Origin: Microbacterium oleivorans
Lineage (GTDB): Bacteria > Actinomycetota > Actinomycetes > Actinomycetales > Microbacteriaceae
Length of the DNA stretch: 64,000 bases
NCBI RefSeq assembly: GCF_001691565.1
Contig: NZ_MAYO01000003.1
Span: 744,001-808,000 of the forward strand
Reading direction: 5' to 3'
Shown: in pieces, positions 44,919-54,613 of the stretch
Numbering within the stretch: the first letter of the stretch is position 1
Layout of the letters: every line of letters starts with the position of its first letter
Notes under the pieces: model-generated
Databases searched by the model: none
Seen by the model: only the letters and a program-made list of their open reading frames with translations
Told to the model about the DNA's origin: nothing
Made by a program: the position numbers and the translations under genes

Positions 44919-45150
44919 GGGTCGAACGGTCGTCGCGCTCGTCCGCAGACGGGTCGATGTCGTCCTGTGCGGCGACGAAGTGGAAGTCGGCGGACGTCGG
45001 CCCGTCGCTCTCCCCTGTGTTCTCATCAGCGCCGCTGCGCTCGTAGGTGATCTGCGTCTCGCTGTAGGGCAGGATCAGCTGATCCGTGTCTTCCTCGAGC
45101 GGGATGACCTGGCCGTCGAGCGGGCCGCCGTGAAGTCGTGCAATAGCCAT
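44908..45150 (-). CDS. Small conserved protein, function unknown
   Basis: Eighty residues, not recognised. The N-terminus MAIARLHGGPLDGQVIPL contains a GGPLDGQ motif found in short actinobacterial and phage proteins. The second half is highly acidic (DDIDPSADERDD). The ATG at 45150 is the only reasonable start. It overlaps the CYTH gene, so the two are probably cotranslated. Confidence 0.65.
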   Translation of the reverse strand: MAIARLHGGPLDGQVIPLEEDTDQLILPYSETQITYERSGADENTGESDGPTSADFHFVAAQDDIDPSADERDDRSTLDD

Positions 45151-45237
45151 TGTGTACCTCCGGATCCGACTCTAATCGCGGGAACGCGTCGGCCCGCGAC
45201 GCCTTGTCAGCGCGCCGACCCGGTGATATCCGACGGA

Positions 45238-47721
45238 TCAGACGATCGGCGGAGTGTGCCAGATGCGGTCGATGTAGTCGCGCATCGACCTGTCGGACGA
45301 GAAGAAGCCGCACCGCGCGACGTTCAGGATGGCCGCACGCGTCCAGGCATCCTGGTCGGCGTACAGGGCGTCGACACGCTTCTGCGCCGCGATGTAGTCG
45401 GTGTAATCCGCCAGGGCCATGAACGGGTCGTGGTGGGTCAGGTTCGACACGACGGGTTCGAAGACCGTTGCGTCCCCGCCCGAGAACGCCCCGGAGGAGA
45501 CGAGGTCGAGCGCGCGGGACAGGCTCTCGTCCGCGCGGACGAAGTCGATCGGGTGGTACCCCCGGGCCTGGAGGTCGGCGACCTCGGGCTCGGCCATTCC
45601 GAAGAGGAAGAAGTTCTCGTCCCCCACCAGCTCGCGGATCTCTACGTTCGCGCCGTCGTCGGTCCCGATCGTCAGCGCACCGTTCAGCGCGAACTTCATG
45701 TTGCCGGTCCCCGACGCCTCCTTGCCCGCGAGGGAGATCTGCTCGGACAGGTCGGCTGCGGGGACGACGCGCTCGGCCAGGGTCACGTTGTAGTTCGGCG
45801 GGAACAACACCTTCAGGCGCCCTTCGACGCGCGGATCGTCGTTGACGACGGAGCCGACCGCGTTGATGAGGTGGATGATCCGCTTCGCCATCGCGTAGCC
45901 CGGCGCCGCCTTCGCGCCGAAGATGAACGTCCGCGGCGTCACCTGATCGGGCGTGACGCGTCCCGAGACGATGGCGTCGTACTCCGTGATGATGTGGAGC
46001 AGCTTGAGCGTCTGGCGCTTGTACTCGTGCAACCGCTTCACCATGACGTCGAGCAGGTGATCGTCGGCCACAGTGAGACCATCGCGCTCGGCGAGGGTCC
46101 GTGCCAGGGCCCGCTTGTTCGCGGCCTTGACGGCGCGGAACGCGGAGCGGAACTCGGCGTCGTCGGCGTACTCCTCGAGTTCGCGCAGTCGGTCGAGGTC
46201 GGTGAGCCACCCCGCGCCGATCGTGTCGGTGATGAGCCGCGAGAGCCCCGGATTCGCGAGGCGAACGAAACGGCGGGGCGTCACGCCGTTGGTGACGTTG
46301 GTGAACTTGCCGGGATAGAACTCGTCGAAGTCCGGCAGGACCTTCTCGCGGAGCAGCTGGGAGTGCAATTCGGCGACGCCGTTGACCTTCGACCCCGCGA
46401 CGGTGGCGAGATACGCCATCCGGATCGCTCCGTCGGGCGACACGATCGACATCCGGCGGATCCGTTCCGGGTCGTCGCCGAACCGGTCTCGGACCTCGTC
46501 GAGGAACTCATCGTTGATCCGGTAGATGATCTCGAGGTGCCGAGGCAGCAGCCGGCCCAGCAGGTCCGCCGACCACACCTCGAGCGCTTCGGGCAACAGC
46601 GTGTGGCAGGTGTAGGCGAAGCATTGCTGCGTGATCCGCCATGCGGCATCCCACTCGAGCCCCTTCTCGTCGACGAGGACGCGCATGAGCTCGGGCACGC
46701 CGATGACGGGATGCGTGTCGTTGAGCTGGAAGATGACCCGGTCGGGCAGGTTCGCGAGGTCGAAGTCGTTCGGCAGGATGAGGTTCACGAAATCGCTGAT
46801 GGATGCCGCGACGAAGAAGTACTGCTGCTGCAGCCGCAGCTCCTTGCCCTGCGGCGTCGAGTCCTCGGGGTAGAGCACCTTCGAGATGTTCTCCGCGTAG
46901 GTCTGCGCGCGGACCGCCTCCTGGTAATCGCCCGCGTTGAACACGCGGAGATCGAAACCCTGGGTCGCCTGCGCGCTCCAGAGCCGAAGCGTGTTGACAC
47001 GGCCGTTGTGGTAGCCGGGGACCATGTAGTTGTAGGGCACGGCGAGGACGTTCCACGCCGGCACCCACCGCGTCCGTTCGACTCCCCCGTCGTCGTACGT
47101 CTCGGTGTGACCGCCGAACGAGATCGTCTGCGCGGCCTCGGGGTGCGGGAACTCCCAGGGAGAACCCAGCGCGAGCCAGGAGTCCGCCTGCTCGACCTGC
47201 TGACCGTCGACGAATGTCTGCCGGAAGATGCCGTACTCGTACCGGATGCCGTACCCGATGCTCGGCACACCGAGCGTCGCGAGCGAGTCGATGAAGCACG
47301 CGGCGAGTCGCCCCAGGCCTCCGTTGCCGAGCCCGGGCTCGACCTCCATCGCTCGGACGTCCTCGAGATCCAGACCGCACGCGACGAGCGCCTCGTCGGC
47401 GATGTCGGTGAGCCCCGTCGCCAGCAGATTGTTGTCGAGTTGGCGACCGAGGAGGTACTCCGCGGACAGATACGCGACGCCCTTCGACTGGATCGTGCGC
47501 TGGCGGCGGACGTCCTCGAGCCATCGGGCCATGAGGTAGTCGCGGACCGTCGCGGCGAGCGCGAAGTAGCGGTCGTTCGCCGTGGCCGTCGACAGTGCGA
47601 CCCCACGACCGGCGTTGAGGTTGCGGAGGAACTGCGTCACGAAGCCGTCGACGGTCGGCTCGGGTGCTTGGACGGGCGCGAGGGCGATCGGGTGGCTCGG
47701 TTGAAGGCGCGGGTTCTTCAC
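45238..47721 (-). CDS. glgP: Glycogen/alpha-glucan phosphorylase
   Basis: PLP enzyme of 827 aa that releases glucose-1-phosphate from glycogen. The hallmark active-site motif EASGTGNMKFALNGALTIGTDDGANVEI includes the PLP lysine. The N-terminal MEVEPGLGNGGLGRLAACFIDS and the VKRLHEYKRQ motif are also conserved. Two GTG starts are possible, 47736 and 47721. The second is preferred because TACCGT lies 6 nt before it. It pairs functionally with the ROK glucokinase; no other glycogen gene is nearby. Confidence 0.94.
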   Translation of the reverse strand: MKNPRLQPSHPIALAPVQAPEPTVDGFVTQFLRNLNAGRGVALSTATANDRYFALAATVRDYLMARWLEDVRRQRTIQSKGVAYLSAEYLLGRQLDNNLLATGLTDIADEALVACGLDLEDVRAMEVEPGLGNGGLGRLAACFIDSLATLGVPSIGYGIRYEYGIFRQTFVDGQQVEQADSWLALGSPWEFPHPEAAQTISFGGHTETYDDGGVERTRWVPAWNVLAVPYNYMVPGYHNGRVNTLRLWSAQATQGFDLRVFNAGDYQEAVRAQTYAENISKVLYPEDSTPQGKELRLQQQYFFVAASISDFVNLILPNDFDLANLPDRVIFQLNDTHPVIGVPELMRVLVDEKGLEWDAAWRITQQCFAYTCHTLLPEALEVWSADLLGRLLPRHLEIIYRINDEFLDEVRDRFGDDPERIRRMSIVSPDGAIRMAYLATVAGSKVNGVAELHSQLLREKVLPDFDEFYPGKFTNVTNGVTPRRFVRLANPGLSRLITDTIGAGWLTDLDRLRELEEYADDAEFRSAFRAVKAANKRALARTLAERDGLTVADDHLLDVMVKRLHEYKRQTLKLLHIITEYDAIVSGRVTPDQVTPRTFIFGAKAAPGYAMAKRIIHLINAVGSVVNDDPRVEGRLKVLFPPNYNVTLAERVVPAADLSEQISLAGKEASGTGNMKFALNGALTIGTDDGANVEIRELVGDENFFLFGMAEPEVADLQARGYHPIDFVRADESLSRALDLVSSGAFSGGDATVFEPVVSNLTHHDPFMALADYTDYIAAQKRVDALYADQDAWTRAAILNVARCGFFSSDRSMRDYIDRIWHTPPIV

Positions 47722-47727
47722 GCTTAG

Positions 47728-47733
47728 ACGGTA
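47728..47733 (-). promoter_or_regulatory. -10 box for glgP
   Basis: TACCGT on the minus strand lies 6 nt before the GTG at 47721. Confidence 0.4.
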
Positions 47734-47807
47734 CACACCATCGCCCGACAGAACCGAGAGGATGCGTCAGAGTTCACACAGCGGTGACCCCGCCGTGACG
47801 GTGGGAG

Positions 47808-48821
47808 TCACCCCGCCCGCTCGGCGGCGAGAGCGTCGCGCGCGGCGTGGAGCTCGTCGGCCGCTGCCTTCACCTGGTCCTCCGCGGTCTGCACGCGTCG
47901 TTCTGCAAGGGTCGTCGCACCGTGCACGCGTCGCACCCGGTCCTCGCTCTCGAGCGTCGCGGCGACGATGTAGGACGATGCGATGAGGATCACCTGGCAG
48001 GACAGATTGATCCACAGGAGCAGCGCGATGAGTGAGGCGAACGAGGCCAGCAGGGGGTTGGACCCCGCGCCGCCCACGAACAGGCTCGACAACTGCTGCA
48101 GGACGGTGAGCCCGAATCCGCCGATGAGAGCCCCAACCCACAGTGCCTTCGCGGGGGCGCGGACTCCCGACAGCGTGCGGAACAGCAGCGCGACGACGGC
48201 GGTGTCGAGGAGGAAGGTGACGAGGATGCCGACCCCGGCGCTCACGGCCACGGTCACGGGGCTGTCGGCGGCGACCCCGAGGAACTCCGAAACGATCCCG
48301 ACGCCCGCGGTACCGAGGACGGTCGCCACGGCGGCCGCGGCGAGGCCCGCACCGATGACGATGGCCAGGACGAAGTTCCGAGCGAGGACGATGACGAAGA
48401 GAGTGTCGTCGTGCACCTTGTCGGCCAGGGTACGCAGGGCCGTTCGGAGCGATCCGATGGCCCCGATGGCCGCCAAGACGAGGCCCACGAGCGACAACGC
48501 ACCGGCAAGCGAGAACGCGACGGGCTGGCTGAGGCTCTCCGGTTTGATGACGCCGTCGTCACCGACGAGGCCCGGGATGACGCTGTCGACGGCGTCGATG
48601 AGTCCCTGCCACGCCTGCGGGTTGCCGGCGAGCCACAGCGCCGCGACGGAGAAGCCGAGCAGGACCCCTGCGAAGACGCTGAAGAGGGTGCGGTAGGTGA
48701 CGCTGTCGGCGAGGAGGGGGCCGCGACGCTCGCTGTACCGCAGGTAGGCGCGGACGATCCGCCACGACAGCGCCTTCGCGATCAGGCGCGGGACGAGCGG
48801 GGTCTTCGTTCGGTCGGCCAT
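47808..48821 (-). CDS. YihY/BrkB family membrane protein
   Basis: Integral membrane protein of 337 aa with six hydrophobic segments between about residues 45 and 280. The family motifs are visible: RGPLLADSVTYRTLFSVFAGVLL at the N-terminus and LLALLLWINLSCQVILIASSY near the end. The C-terminal 45 residues form a charged coiled coil. YihY proteins were once called RNase BN in error; their real function is unknown, perhaps transport or envelope maintenance. The gene stands alone, start ATG 48821. Confidence 0.88.
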   Translation of the reverse strand: MADRTKTPLVPRLIAKALSWRIVRAYLRYSERRGPLLADSVTYRTLFSVFAGVLLGFSVAALWLAGNPQAWQGLIDAVDSVIPGLVGDDGVIKPESLSQPVAFSLAGALSLVGLVLAAIGAIGSLRTALRTLADKVHDDTLFVIVLARNFVLAIVIGAGLAAAAVATVLGTAGVGIVSEFLGVAADSPVTVAVSAGVGILVTFLLDTAVVALLFRTLSGVRAPAKALWVGALIGGFGLTVLQQLSSLFVGGAGSNPLLASFASLIALLLWINLSCQVILIASSYIVAATLESEDRVRRVHGATTLAERRVQTAEDQVKAAADELHAARDALAAERAG

Positions 48822-48899
48822 CCCCTCACGCTAGCGAGCGAGGGGTGCCGCCCGGACACCCTTGCGTCGCGGCGCGGTATCTGGCATCCGCTCGACTGC

Positions 48900-49421
48900 T
48901 CAGAGCCCGAGGCGGTCGGCGATGACTCCGCCGAGGAGTATTCCCGTCCACGCGCCCAGCAGCATCCACGGCCCGAAGGCGACGGCGGTTCGCCGGCCCG
49001 CCCGCCGCGTCGCGAGAAGGATCACCCCGTAGAGGCCGCCGAAGATGAAGCCAGCGAACGCGCCCACGGCGAGCGCCGACCAGCCCGCCCAGCCGAGTGC
49101 GATGCCGAGGACACCGGCGAGCTTGACGTCTCCCCCGCCCATACCCCCGCCCGCCCCACGGAGCAGCAGGTAGAAGACGAACAGAGCCGCGCCGCCGACG
49201 GCCGCGCGCAGCAGCGACGACCACGGCGCGCCGGACAGGCATGCGACCAGGAGCAGCACGCCGAACACCGGATATCCGGGCAGGACCCAGGCATTGGGCA
49301 GACGATGGGTTCGCGCGTCGATGACGGACAGGGCGACGGACGCGACGAGCAGCCACGTATAGGCCGCGCCGACGGCGATGACCGCCCAGAGGCTCGGGGC
49401 ATCGGCGAACAGGACCTGCAT
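48900..49421 (-). CDS. Type IV prepilin peptidase (A24)
   Basis: Membrane aspartyl protease of 173 aa with about five helices. The two catalytic aspartates are in SVIDARTHRLPN (D35) and GGGMGGGDVKL (D98, the GxGD motif). It lacks the N-terminal methyltransferase domain of PilD, so it is the short TadV/FppA-like form. Tad pilin genes are not in the window. The ATG at 49421 is 4 nt after the DUF1905 gene, so the two are cotranslated. Confidence 0.88.
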   Translation of the reverse strand: MQVLFADAPSLWAVIAVGAAYTWLLVASVALSVIDARTHRLPNAWVLPGYPVFGVLLLVACLSGAPWSSLLRAAVGGAALFVFYLLLRGAGGGMGGGDVKLAGVLGIALGWAGWSALAVGAFAGFIFGGLYGVILLATRRAGRRTAVAFGPWMLLGAWTGILLGGVIADRLGL

Positions 49422-49425
49422 GGGC

Positions 49426-49722
49426 TCAACCGTCGAACACGTCCAGGCGAGCCCGCACCGTGTCGCCGTCGGAGATGCCCTCCCGCTCGCGCACCGATCG
49501 CTTCAGCGGCAGGACGTACACCCCGCGGCCCGCATCGGGGAAGATTGAGGTCCGCCACCGTGATGTGCCGACGGTCGCCTCGACGGGAACCGATCCGAAT
49601 CCGCGGCCCGGGCGTGGCACCTCCCGGATGTCGGCGCTGACCTCTTCGGGCAGGGCGACGAAGTACCAGTCGTCCCTCCGCGATTCCCAGCGGAACAGGA
49701 CTCCGGCGACGTCGACGATCAT
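49426..49722 (-). CDS. DUF1905 domain protein
   Basis: Small beta-rich protein of 98 aa. The pattern VLFRWESRRDDWYFVALPEEVSADI, followed by GFGSVPVEATVG and YVLPLKRSVREREGISDGD, fits DUF1905. The function is not known. It is transcribed with the prepilin peptidase. It has no signal peptide or membrane segment. Confidence 0.8.
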   Translation of the reverse strand: MIVDVAGVLFRWESRRDDWYFVALPEEVSADIREVPRPGRGFGSVPVEATVGTSRWRTSIFPDAGRGVYVLPLKRSVREREGISDGDTVRARLDVFDG

Positions 49723-49779
49723 GGGGTCACGGTAGCGATGTCGCGCACACCTCGGCGCGCGGCATCCCCAGCCCGCCGT

Positions 49780-50766
49780 TCACCACTGGGGGTGGATGTC
49801 GGCGCGGAGCCTGCGGTCGTAGACGTCGACGACCGCGGCCGCGAAGGTCTCGAGATCGGCGGGATCGATCGACCCGGCGGCGGCGTTGCTGCGAGCTTGC
49901 GCCGTCGTCCGGGCGCCCGGGATGACGGAGGTGACGCCGGGACGGGACGCGATCCAGGCGAGGGATGCCGCGGGGAGCGACACCCCGTCGGGGAGGGCGG
50001 CGGCGAGCTCGTCCGCCGCGACGAGCCCGGTCTCGTAGTCGACGCCCGAGAAGGTCTCCCCCCGGTCGAACGCCTCACCGTTGCGGTTGAAGGAACGGTG
50101 GTCGTTGCCCGCGAACGACGTCGAGCTGGTGTACTTCCCGCTCAGGAGGCCGGAGGCCAGCGGCACCCGGGCGAAAACGGCGACGCCGGCGGCATCCGCA
50201 GCGGGCAGCACCTCGTCGAGCGGCTTGAGCCGGAAGGGGTTGATGATGATCTGCACGTTGGTCACGCCGGGACGCGAGATGGCGGACAGCGCCTGATCGC
50301 ACGTCTCGACGGAGACGCCGTAGGCCGCGATCGCGCCGTCGGCGACGAGGGCGTCGAGCGCGTCGAACGTCTCGTCGGCATCGATGACGGCGGACGGCGG
50401 GCAGTGGAGCTGCACGAGGTCCAGGGTGTCGACCCCGAGGTTCGAGCGCGACCTGTCCGTCCACGCCCGGAAGTTGTCACGGGTGTAGTTCTCAGGCTCC
50501 TGCGCGAGGCGGCGGCCCATCTTGGTCGCTACGGTCACGCCGTGGCCCGGGTGCGCGGCCAGGAACGTGCCGATGAGCGATTCGCTGCGTCCGTCCCCGT
50601 ACACATCGGCGGTGTCGAAGAGGGTGACGCCCGCCTCGACCGACGCGGCGAGCACGTCGAGGGCGTCTGCTTCGGAGACGTCGCCCCAGTCCGCTCCCAA
50701 CTGCCAGGTGCCGAGGCCGATGGTGGAGACGGAAAGGCCGGTCGCGGCGAGGGGGCGCTGATGCAT
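49780..50766 (-). CDS. Aldo/keto reductase
   Basis: NADPH-dependent oxidoreductase of 328 aa with the (beta/alpha)8 fold. The catalytic tetrad is visible: D51 and Y56 in DTADVYGDGRSE, K82 in ATKMG and H121 in VQLHCPP. The C-terminal nucleotide-binding region SVIPGARTTAQARSNAAA is typical. The substrate is unknown. The frame continues upstream to 51111, but that part overlaps the LysR gene in another frame. The ATG at 50766 begins the domain, 5 nt after the LysR stop, so both are probably on one transcript. Confidence 0.92.
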   Translation of the reverse strand: MHQRPLAATGLSVSTIGLGTWQLGADWGDVSEADALDVLAASVEAGVTLFDTADVYGDGRSESLIGTFLAAHPGHGVTVATKMGRRLAQEPENYTRDNFRAWTDRSRSNLGVDTLDLVQLHCPPSAVIDADETFDALDALVADGAIAAYGVSVETCDQALSAISRPGVTNVQIIINPFRLKPLDEVLPAADAAGVAVFARVPLASGLLSGKYTSSTSFAGNDHRSFNRNGEAFDRGETFSGVDYETGLVAADELAAALPDGVSLPAASLAWIASRPGVTSVIPGARTTAQARSNAAAGSIDPADLETFAAAVVDVYDRRLRADIHPQW

Positions 50767-50771
50767 GGGGC

Positions 50772-51740
50772 TCACCCTACTTCGGGCCCGGTCCCCTCGG
50801 GGCCGGGAGCCGTCATCTCCGTGACCGCTCCCGCGAGGTGCCGGAGGACCGTCGAGACGGCGGGCACCCGCGCCGCGCCGCGGGCGGACACCGCATGGAG
50901 CTCTCGTCGATCCCGCGAGGCGAGCGGGCGCGTGAGAATGCCCTCGACGAGCGGGAACGATGCGACGGCCAACCGCGGGAGCGTTGCGACGCCCACCCGT
51001 TGAGCGACGAGCTGCTCGACGGCGGCGACGTTGTCGGTTTCGAAACGGATGCGCGGGGTGAAGCCCGCGCGCGAGCACGAGTCGAGGAGATGGCTGCGGC
51101 AGCGGGGGCACCCCGCGATCCAGTCATCGGCGGCGAGGGTCTCGATGTCGACGATGGCTTCGACGGCGCGCGGGTGCCCCTCGGGCAGGATCAGCAGGAG
51201 GTCCTCGGCGCCGATCCGCCTCGCCTCCAGGCCGCGGATGCTGTCGCCGTGGGCGTCGGTCCCGTCGCCGGGGTGGCTGAAGGTGAGCGCGATGTCCGCC
51301 CGATCGGCGCGAACGGCGGCGACCGCTTCGGGCGGCTCGGCCTCGACGTAGGTGAGCGAGACGCCGGGGTCGCTCTCGGCCAGGCGCCGCATGAGGCGCG
51401 GGAGGACCGTCGGTGACGCCGACGGGAAGCCGACGAGCCGGACGGTGCCGGTTCGCCCGCCGCTCAGGTCGGCGAGTTCGCCGGCGACCGCGCCGAGCGC
51501 CGTCGTGATCGACGCCGCATGACGAGCCAGGATGCGGCCGGCCTCGGTGAGCCGCATCCGCCTGCCGACGCGTTCGACGACCGGCATCCCGAGGCGTCCT
51601 TCGAGTCGCCGGATCTGCTGGCTGACCGCCGGCTGGCTGTAGCCGAGGGCGGCTGCCGCCGCGGTCACCGATCCCGCGTCGCCGATCGCCTTGACGATGC
51701 GGAGTTCGGCTACGGACAGGTCGGGGAGCGTGGACGGCAC
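50772..51740 (-). CDS. LysR family transcriptional regulator
   Basis: Regulator of 322 aa. The N-terminal helix-turn-helix reads LRIVKAIGDAGSVTAAAAALGYSQPAVSQQIRRLE; the rest is a periplasmic-binding-protein-like effector domain. A CPRC motif (CPRCRSHLLDSC) in the effector domain is notable. The GTG at 51740 follows an AT-rich TTATATAT stretch that probably holds its -10 box. It is divergent from the PLP enzyme at 51821, which is its most likely target. Confidence 0.9.
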   Translation of the reverse strand: MPSTLPDLSVAELRIVKAIGDAGSVTAAAAALGYSQPAVSQQIRRLEGRLGMPVVERVGRRMRLTEAGRILARHAASITTALGAVAGELADLSGGRTGTVRLVGFPSASPTVLPRLMRRLAESDPGVSLTYVEAEPPEAVAAVRADRADIALTFSHPGDGTDAHGDSIRGLEARRIGAEDLLLILPEGHPRAVEAIVDIETLAADDWIAGCPRCRSHLLDSCSRAGFTPRIRFETDNVAAVEQLVAQRVGVATLPRLAVASFPLVEGILTRPLASRDRRELHAVSARGAARVPAVSTVLRHLAGAVTEMTAPGPEGTGPEVG

Positions 51741-51820
51741 AGTGATATATAACGCTGAGTCATGGACCCGATGCAATACCTGCCGTAGTGCACTCAGAAC
51801 GGAATCGGGACGATGGTCCC

Positions 51821-52861
51821 ATGGCCCTCTCCCCCGCCGATGTCCGCGCCGCATTCTCCGACGCGCGGGGATACGTCGCCGCGTGCACGGCCGGCATCCC
51901 GACCCGCGCCACTCGGGCCGCCGTGCGGGAGGATCTCGATGCGCTCCCCGACCCGGTCCGCTATGCCGCGGTGGCCGAGCGGTGCCGCGCGTCGTTCGCG
52001 GACCTCGTGGGGGTGGCAGCGGAGTCCGTCGCCCTCGGCGCCCAGACGTCGGCGATGGTGAGCCTCCTCGCGGCATCCCTCCCCGACGACGCGGTCGTCC
52101 TCTGCCCCGACGGGGAGTTCTCCTCGCTCGTCCTCCCCTTCGTGCACGCCGGTCGCGGCATCACGGTGCGCACGGTCCCGCTCGAGGCGCTCGCCGCGTC
52201 GATCAAGTCCAGCGACACCATGGTCGCCTTCTCGATCGTGCAGTCTGCGACGGGGGCGGTCGCCGATGCGGACGCGATCGTCGCGGCGGCTCGGGCGCAC
52301 GGCGTCCGCACCCTGTGCGATGCGACGCAGGCGATCGGATGGATGCCGGTTGCCGCCAGCGCGTTCGATGCGCTCGTCTGCCACGCCTACAAGTGGCTGT
52401 GCGCGCCCCGGGGCGTCGCATTCCTGGCGCTCTCCGAGGATCTTGCAGCGACGATCATGCCCCGCCAGGCCGGGTGGTACGCGGGATCCGACCCGTGGGC
52501 GTCGTGCTACGGCACGGCCGCGACACTGGCGGCATCCGCTCGACGGTTCGACGTCTCGCCGGCGTGGCAGGCCTTCGTGGGGGCCGAGCCCGCTCTCGCT
52601 CTGTTCGCAGATGCGGATGCGACGGCGTTGCGCGACGAGGTCACCGGGTTGGCTGCAGCCCTGCGGGAACGCCTGGACCTGCCGCAGCCCGCGCGCGCGA
52701 CGCCGATCGTGACGTGGCGGGACGAGGACGGGGCGGACGTCGTCCGCCTTCGCGAGGCCGGAATCGTCGCCTCCAGCCGGGCCGGGAACGCCCGCGTCGC
52801 TCTGCACGTCTTCAACGACCTGCGCGACGTCGATGACATCGCGCTCACCCTGGGTCGCTGA
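51821..52861 (+). CDS. Class V aminotransferase-fold PLP enzyme
   Basis: Cysteine desulfurase/aminotransferase V-like enzyme of 346 aa. The PLP lysine is K191 in HAYKWLCAPRG and the pyridine-N aspartate is D167 in LCDATQAIGWMP. It lacks the catalytic cysteine loop of NifS/SufS at the usual place, so cysteine desulfurase activity is doubtful. A GTG at 51788 is in frame; the ATG at 51821 is nearer the domain and preferred. Divergent placement beside a LysR gene suggests substrate-induced control. Confidence 0.85.
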   Translation: MALSPADVRAAFSDARGYVAACTAGIPTRATRAAVREDLDALPDPVRYAAVAERCRASFADLVGVAAESVALGAQTSAMVSLLAASLPDDAVVLCPDGEFSSLVLPFVHAGRGITVRTVPLEALAASIKSSDTMVAFSIVQSATGAVADADAIVAAARAHGVRTLCDATQAIGWMPVAASAFDALVCHAYKWLCAPRGVAFLALSEDLAATIMPRQAGWYAGSDPWASCYGTAATLAASARRFDVSPAWQAFVGAEPALALFADADATALRDEVTGLAAALRERLDLPQPARATPIVTWRDEDGADVVRLREAGIVASSRAGNARVALHVFNDLRDVDDIALTLGR

Positions 52862-52867
52862 TCCGGG

Positions 52868-54535
52868 TCACCCTCGGTCGGAGCGGAGCTCTATCGCGAT
52901 CTGCGACGCGTCGATGACGGCGAGTTCGTGCGCGAGGACGTCGGCATCGAAGGTCCCGCTGTCGCGCGCGTCGAGGAGCACCCGGCGCTGCACGGCCAGC
53001 ACCTCGAGCCGTCGGGCGCTCTCGATCTCGAAGATGCGGGACCGATCCGCATCCGCCGGCCGTTCGGCCGCCGGTACGCTCGCGGCGCTGTCGCGGAGGA
53101 GCTCGAGAATGTGCCGGCGCTCCTCGCGTTCGCGCTGTCGGGTCTCCGCCTGCGAGTCCGCCGATGTGAGAGCGGTGACCATGGGGGCGACGGTGGCCCC
53201 CTGCCCGACGAGGGAGAAGACGGCCACCGCGAACGCGACCAGGATGAGAACAGACCGCTGCGGCGTGCCCTCGGGCAAGGTCTGCGCGGCGGCGAGCGTG
53301 ATGGCGCCCCGCATGCCCGCCCACACCACGAGCGCGCCCTCCCGCCATCCGAGGGGAGCCTCCTGGAAGTACCGGATGTCCGCCAACCCGCGGGTCACGC
53401 GCGGTCCGAAGCGGCGCACCGTGTCGCGCGAGACCGTCCGCCCGCGGCGGGCGAAGGCGTCGACGAGCTTCTTCTCGCCCTCCTCGCTCTCGAGGCGATG
53501 AGCGATCGTCTCGAGTCGCGGTTGCAGCCGGCGGACGCGCCGCGCACTCGCGGACAGGAGCGCCAGGAGCGGTGCGACGTAAGCGGCCCGGACGACGACG
53601 GTGAGCAGCCACGCCCCCGCCGCGATGAGGAGAGCGGGCGCGACACCGGCGTGGGCGGCTTGGACGTCCGAGATGATCGTCGTGAGCTGCAGGCCCATGA
53701 ACAGGAAGACGAGTCCCTCGAGGATCAGCTCGATCGTGCGCCAGTTCTGCGCATCCGAGAGGCGGTTGCGTGCCGAGAAGACGCGCGGTCCCCCGACGCC
53801 CGTGATGATGCCTGCTACGACGGCGGCGACGAGCCCCGAGGCCCCGAGAAGCTCGGCCGGGATTGCGGCCAGGAACGGCACGGTGAAGGACAGGACGGTG
53901 TTCACGGTCGGGTCCGTCGCCCGACGACGGACGGTGAGGTTCAGCCAGCCCAGGAATGCTCCGATCAGCACGGCGACGACGACCGCGTAGGCGAACGTGC
54001 CGACGGCACCCCAGAACGAGAAGGATGCCGCAGCCGCCGCGATGGCCGTCCGCAGCAGCACGAGCGCCGTGGCGTCGTTGAGCAGACTCTCGCCCTCGAG
54101 GATGGCGATGACCCGTTTGGAGACCGGGGTGCGTTTGATGATCGATGTCGCGACCGCATCGGTCGGGCTCACGATGGCGCCGAGAGCGACTCCCCACGCG
54201 AACCCGAGGTCGGGGATCACGATCATGAAGAACAGCCCGAGGGCGAGCGCGGTCCCGATGACGAGGAAGACCGACAGCCCGGCGATCGCGCCGAACTCGC
54301 GTCGGAAGTGCATGGCCGGCATCGAGACGGCTGCGGAGTACAGCAGGGGCGGCAGGATGCCGAGGAGGATCCACTCCGGGTCGAGGACGAAGTCGTCGAA
54401 GACCGGGAGGAAGCTTCCTCCAACTCCGACGGCGACCATGAGGATGGGCGCCGCGATCCCGGCCCACCGGCCCACGACCGTGGTGAGGGCGACGACGAGG
54501 AGAGCGACCACCAGGCCGAGGAGTGACTCGATCAC
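52868..54535 (-). CDS. Na+/H+ antiporter (CPA1 family)
   Basis: Cation/proton exchanger of 555 aa with about 12 helices over the first 430 residues. The CPA1 transport motifs are GAIVSPTDAVATSIIKR and ILEGESLLNDATALV, in which the aspartates carry ions. A cytoplasmic tail of about 120 residues is rich in Arg and Glu (AETRQREREERRH) and may be regulatory. The start is GTG at 54535. It is convergent with the PLP enzyme and divergent from the membrane protein at 54614. Confidence 0.92.
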   Translation of the reverse strand: MIESLLGLVVALLVVALTTVVGRWAGIAAPILMVAVGVGGSFLPVFDDFVLDPEWILLGILPPLLYSAAVSMPAMHFRREFGAIAGLSVFLVIGTALALGLFFMIVIPDLGFAWGVALGAIVSPTDAVATSIIKRTPVSKRVIAILEGESLLNDATALVLLRTAIAAAAASFSFWGAVGTFAYAVVVAVLIGAFLGWLNLTVRRRATDPTVNTVLSFTVPFLAAIPAELLGASGLVAAVVAGIITGVGGPRVFSARNRLSDAQNWRTIELILEGLVFLFMGLQLTTIISDVQAAHAGVAPALLIAAGAWLLTVVVRAAYVAPLLALLSASARRVRRLQPRLETIAHRLESEEGEKKLVDAFARRGRTVSRDTVRRFGPRVTRGLADIRYFQEAPLGWREGALVVWAGMRGAITLAAAQTLPEGTPQRSVLILVAFAVAVFSLVGQGATVAPMVTALTSADSQAETRQREREERRHILELLRDSAASVPAAERPADADRSRIFEIESARRLEVLAVQRRVLLDARDSGTFDADVLAHELAVIDASQIAIELRSDRG

Positions 54536-54599
54536 ACCGAAAGCCTCTCAGAGCATCCGCATCGCCCGTCGACGATTCGGACAGTTCGTCACCGGCCGA

Positions 54600-54605
54600 T
54601 AGGCT
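54600..54605 (+). promoter_or_regulatory. -10 box for the membrane protein gene at 54614
   Basis: TAGGCT lies 8 nt before the GTG at 54614. Confidence 0.45.
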
Positions 54606-54613
54606 CCCGGATC

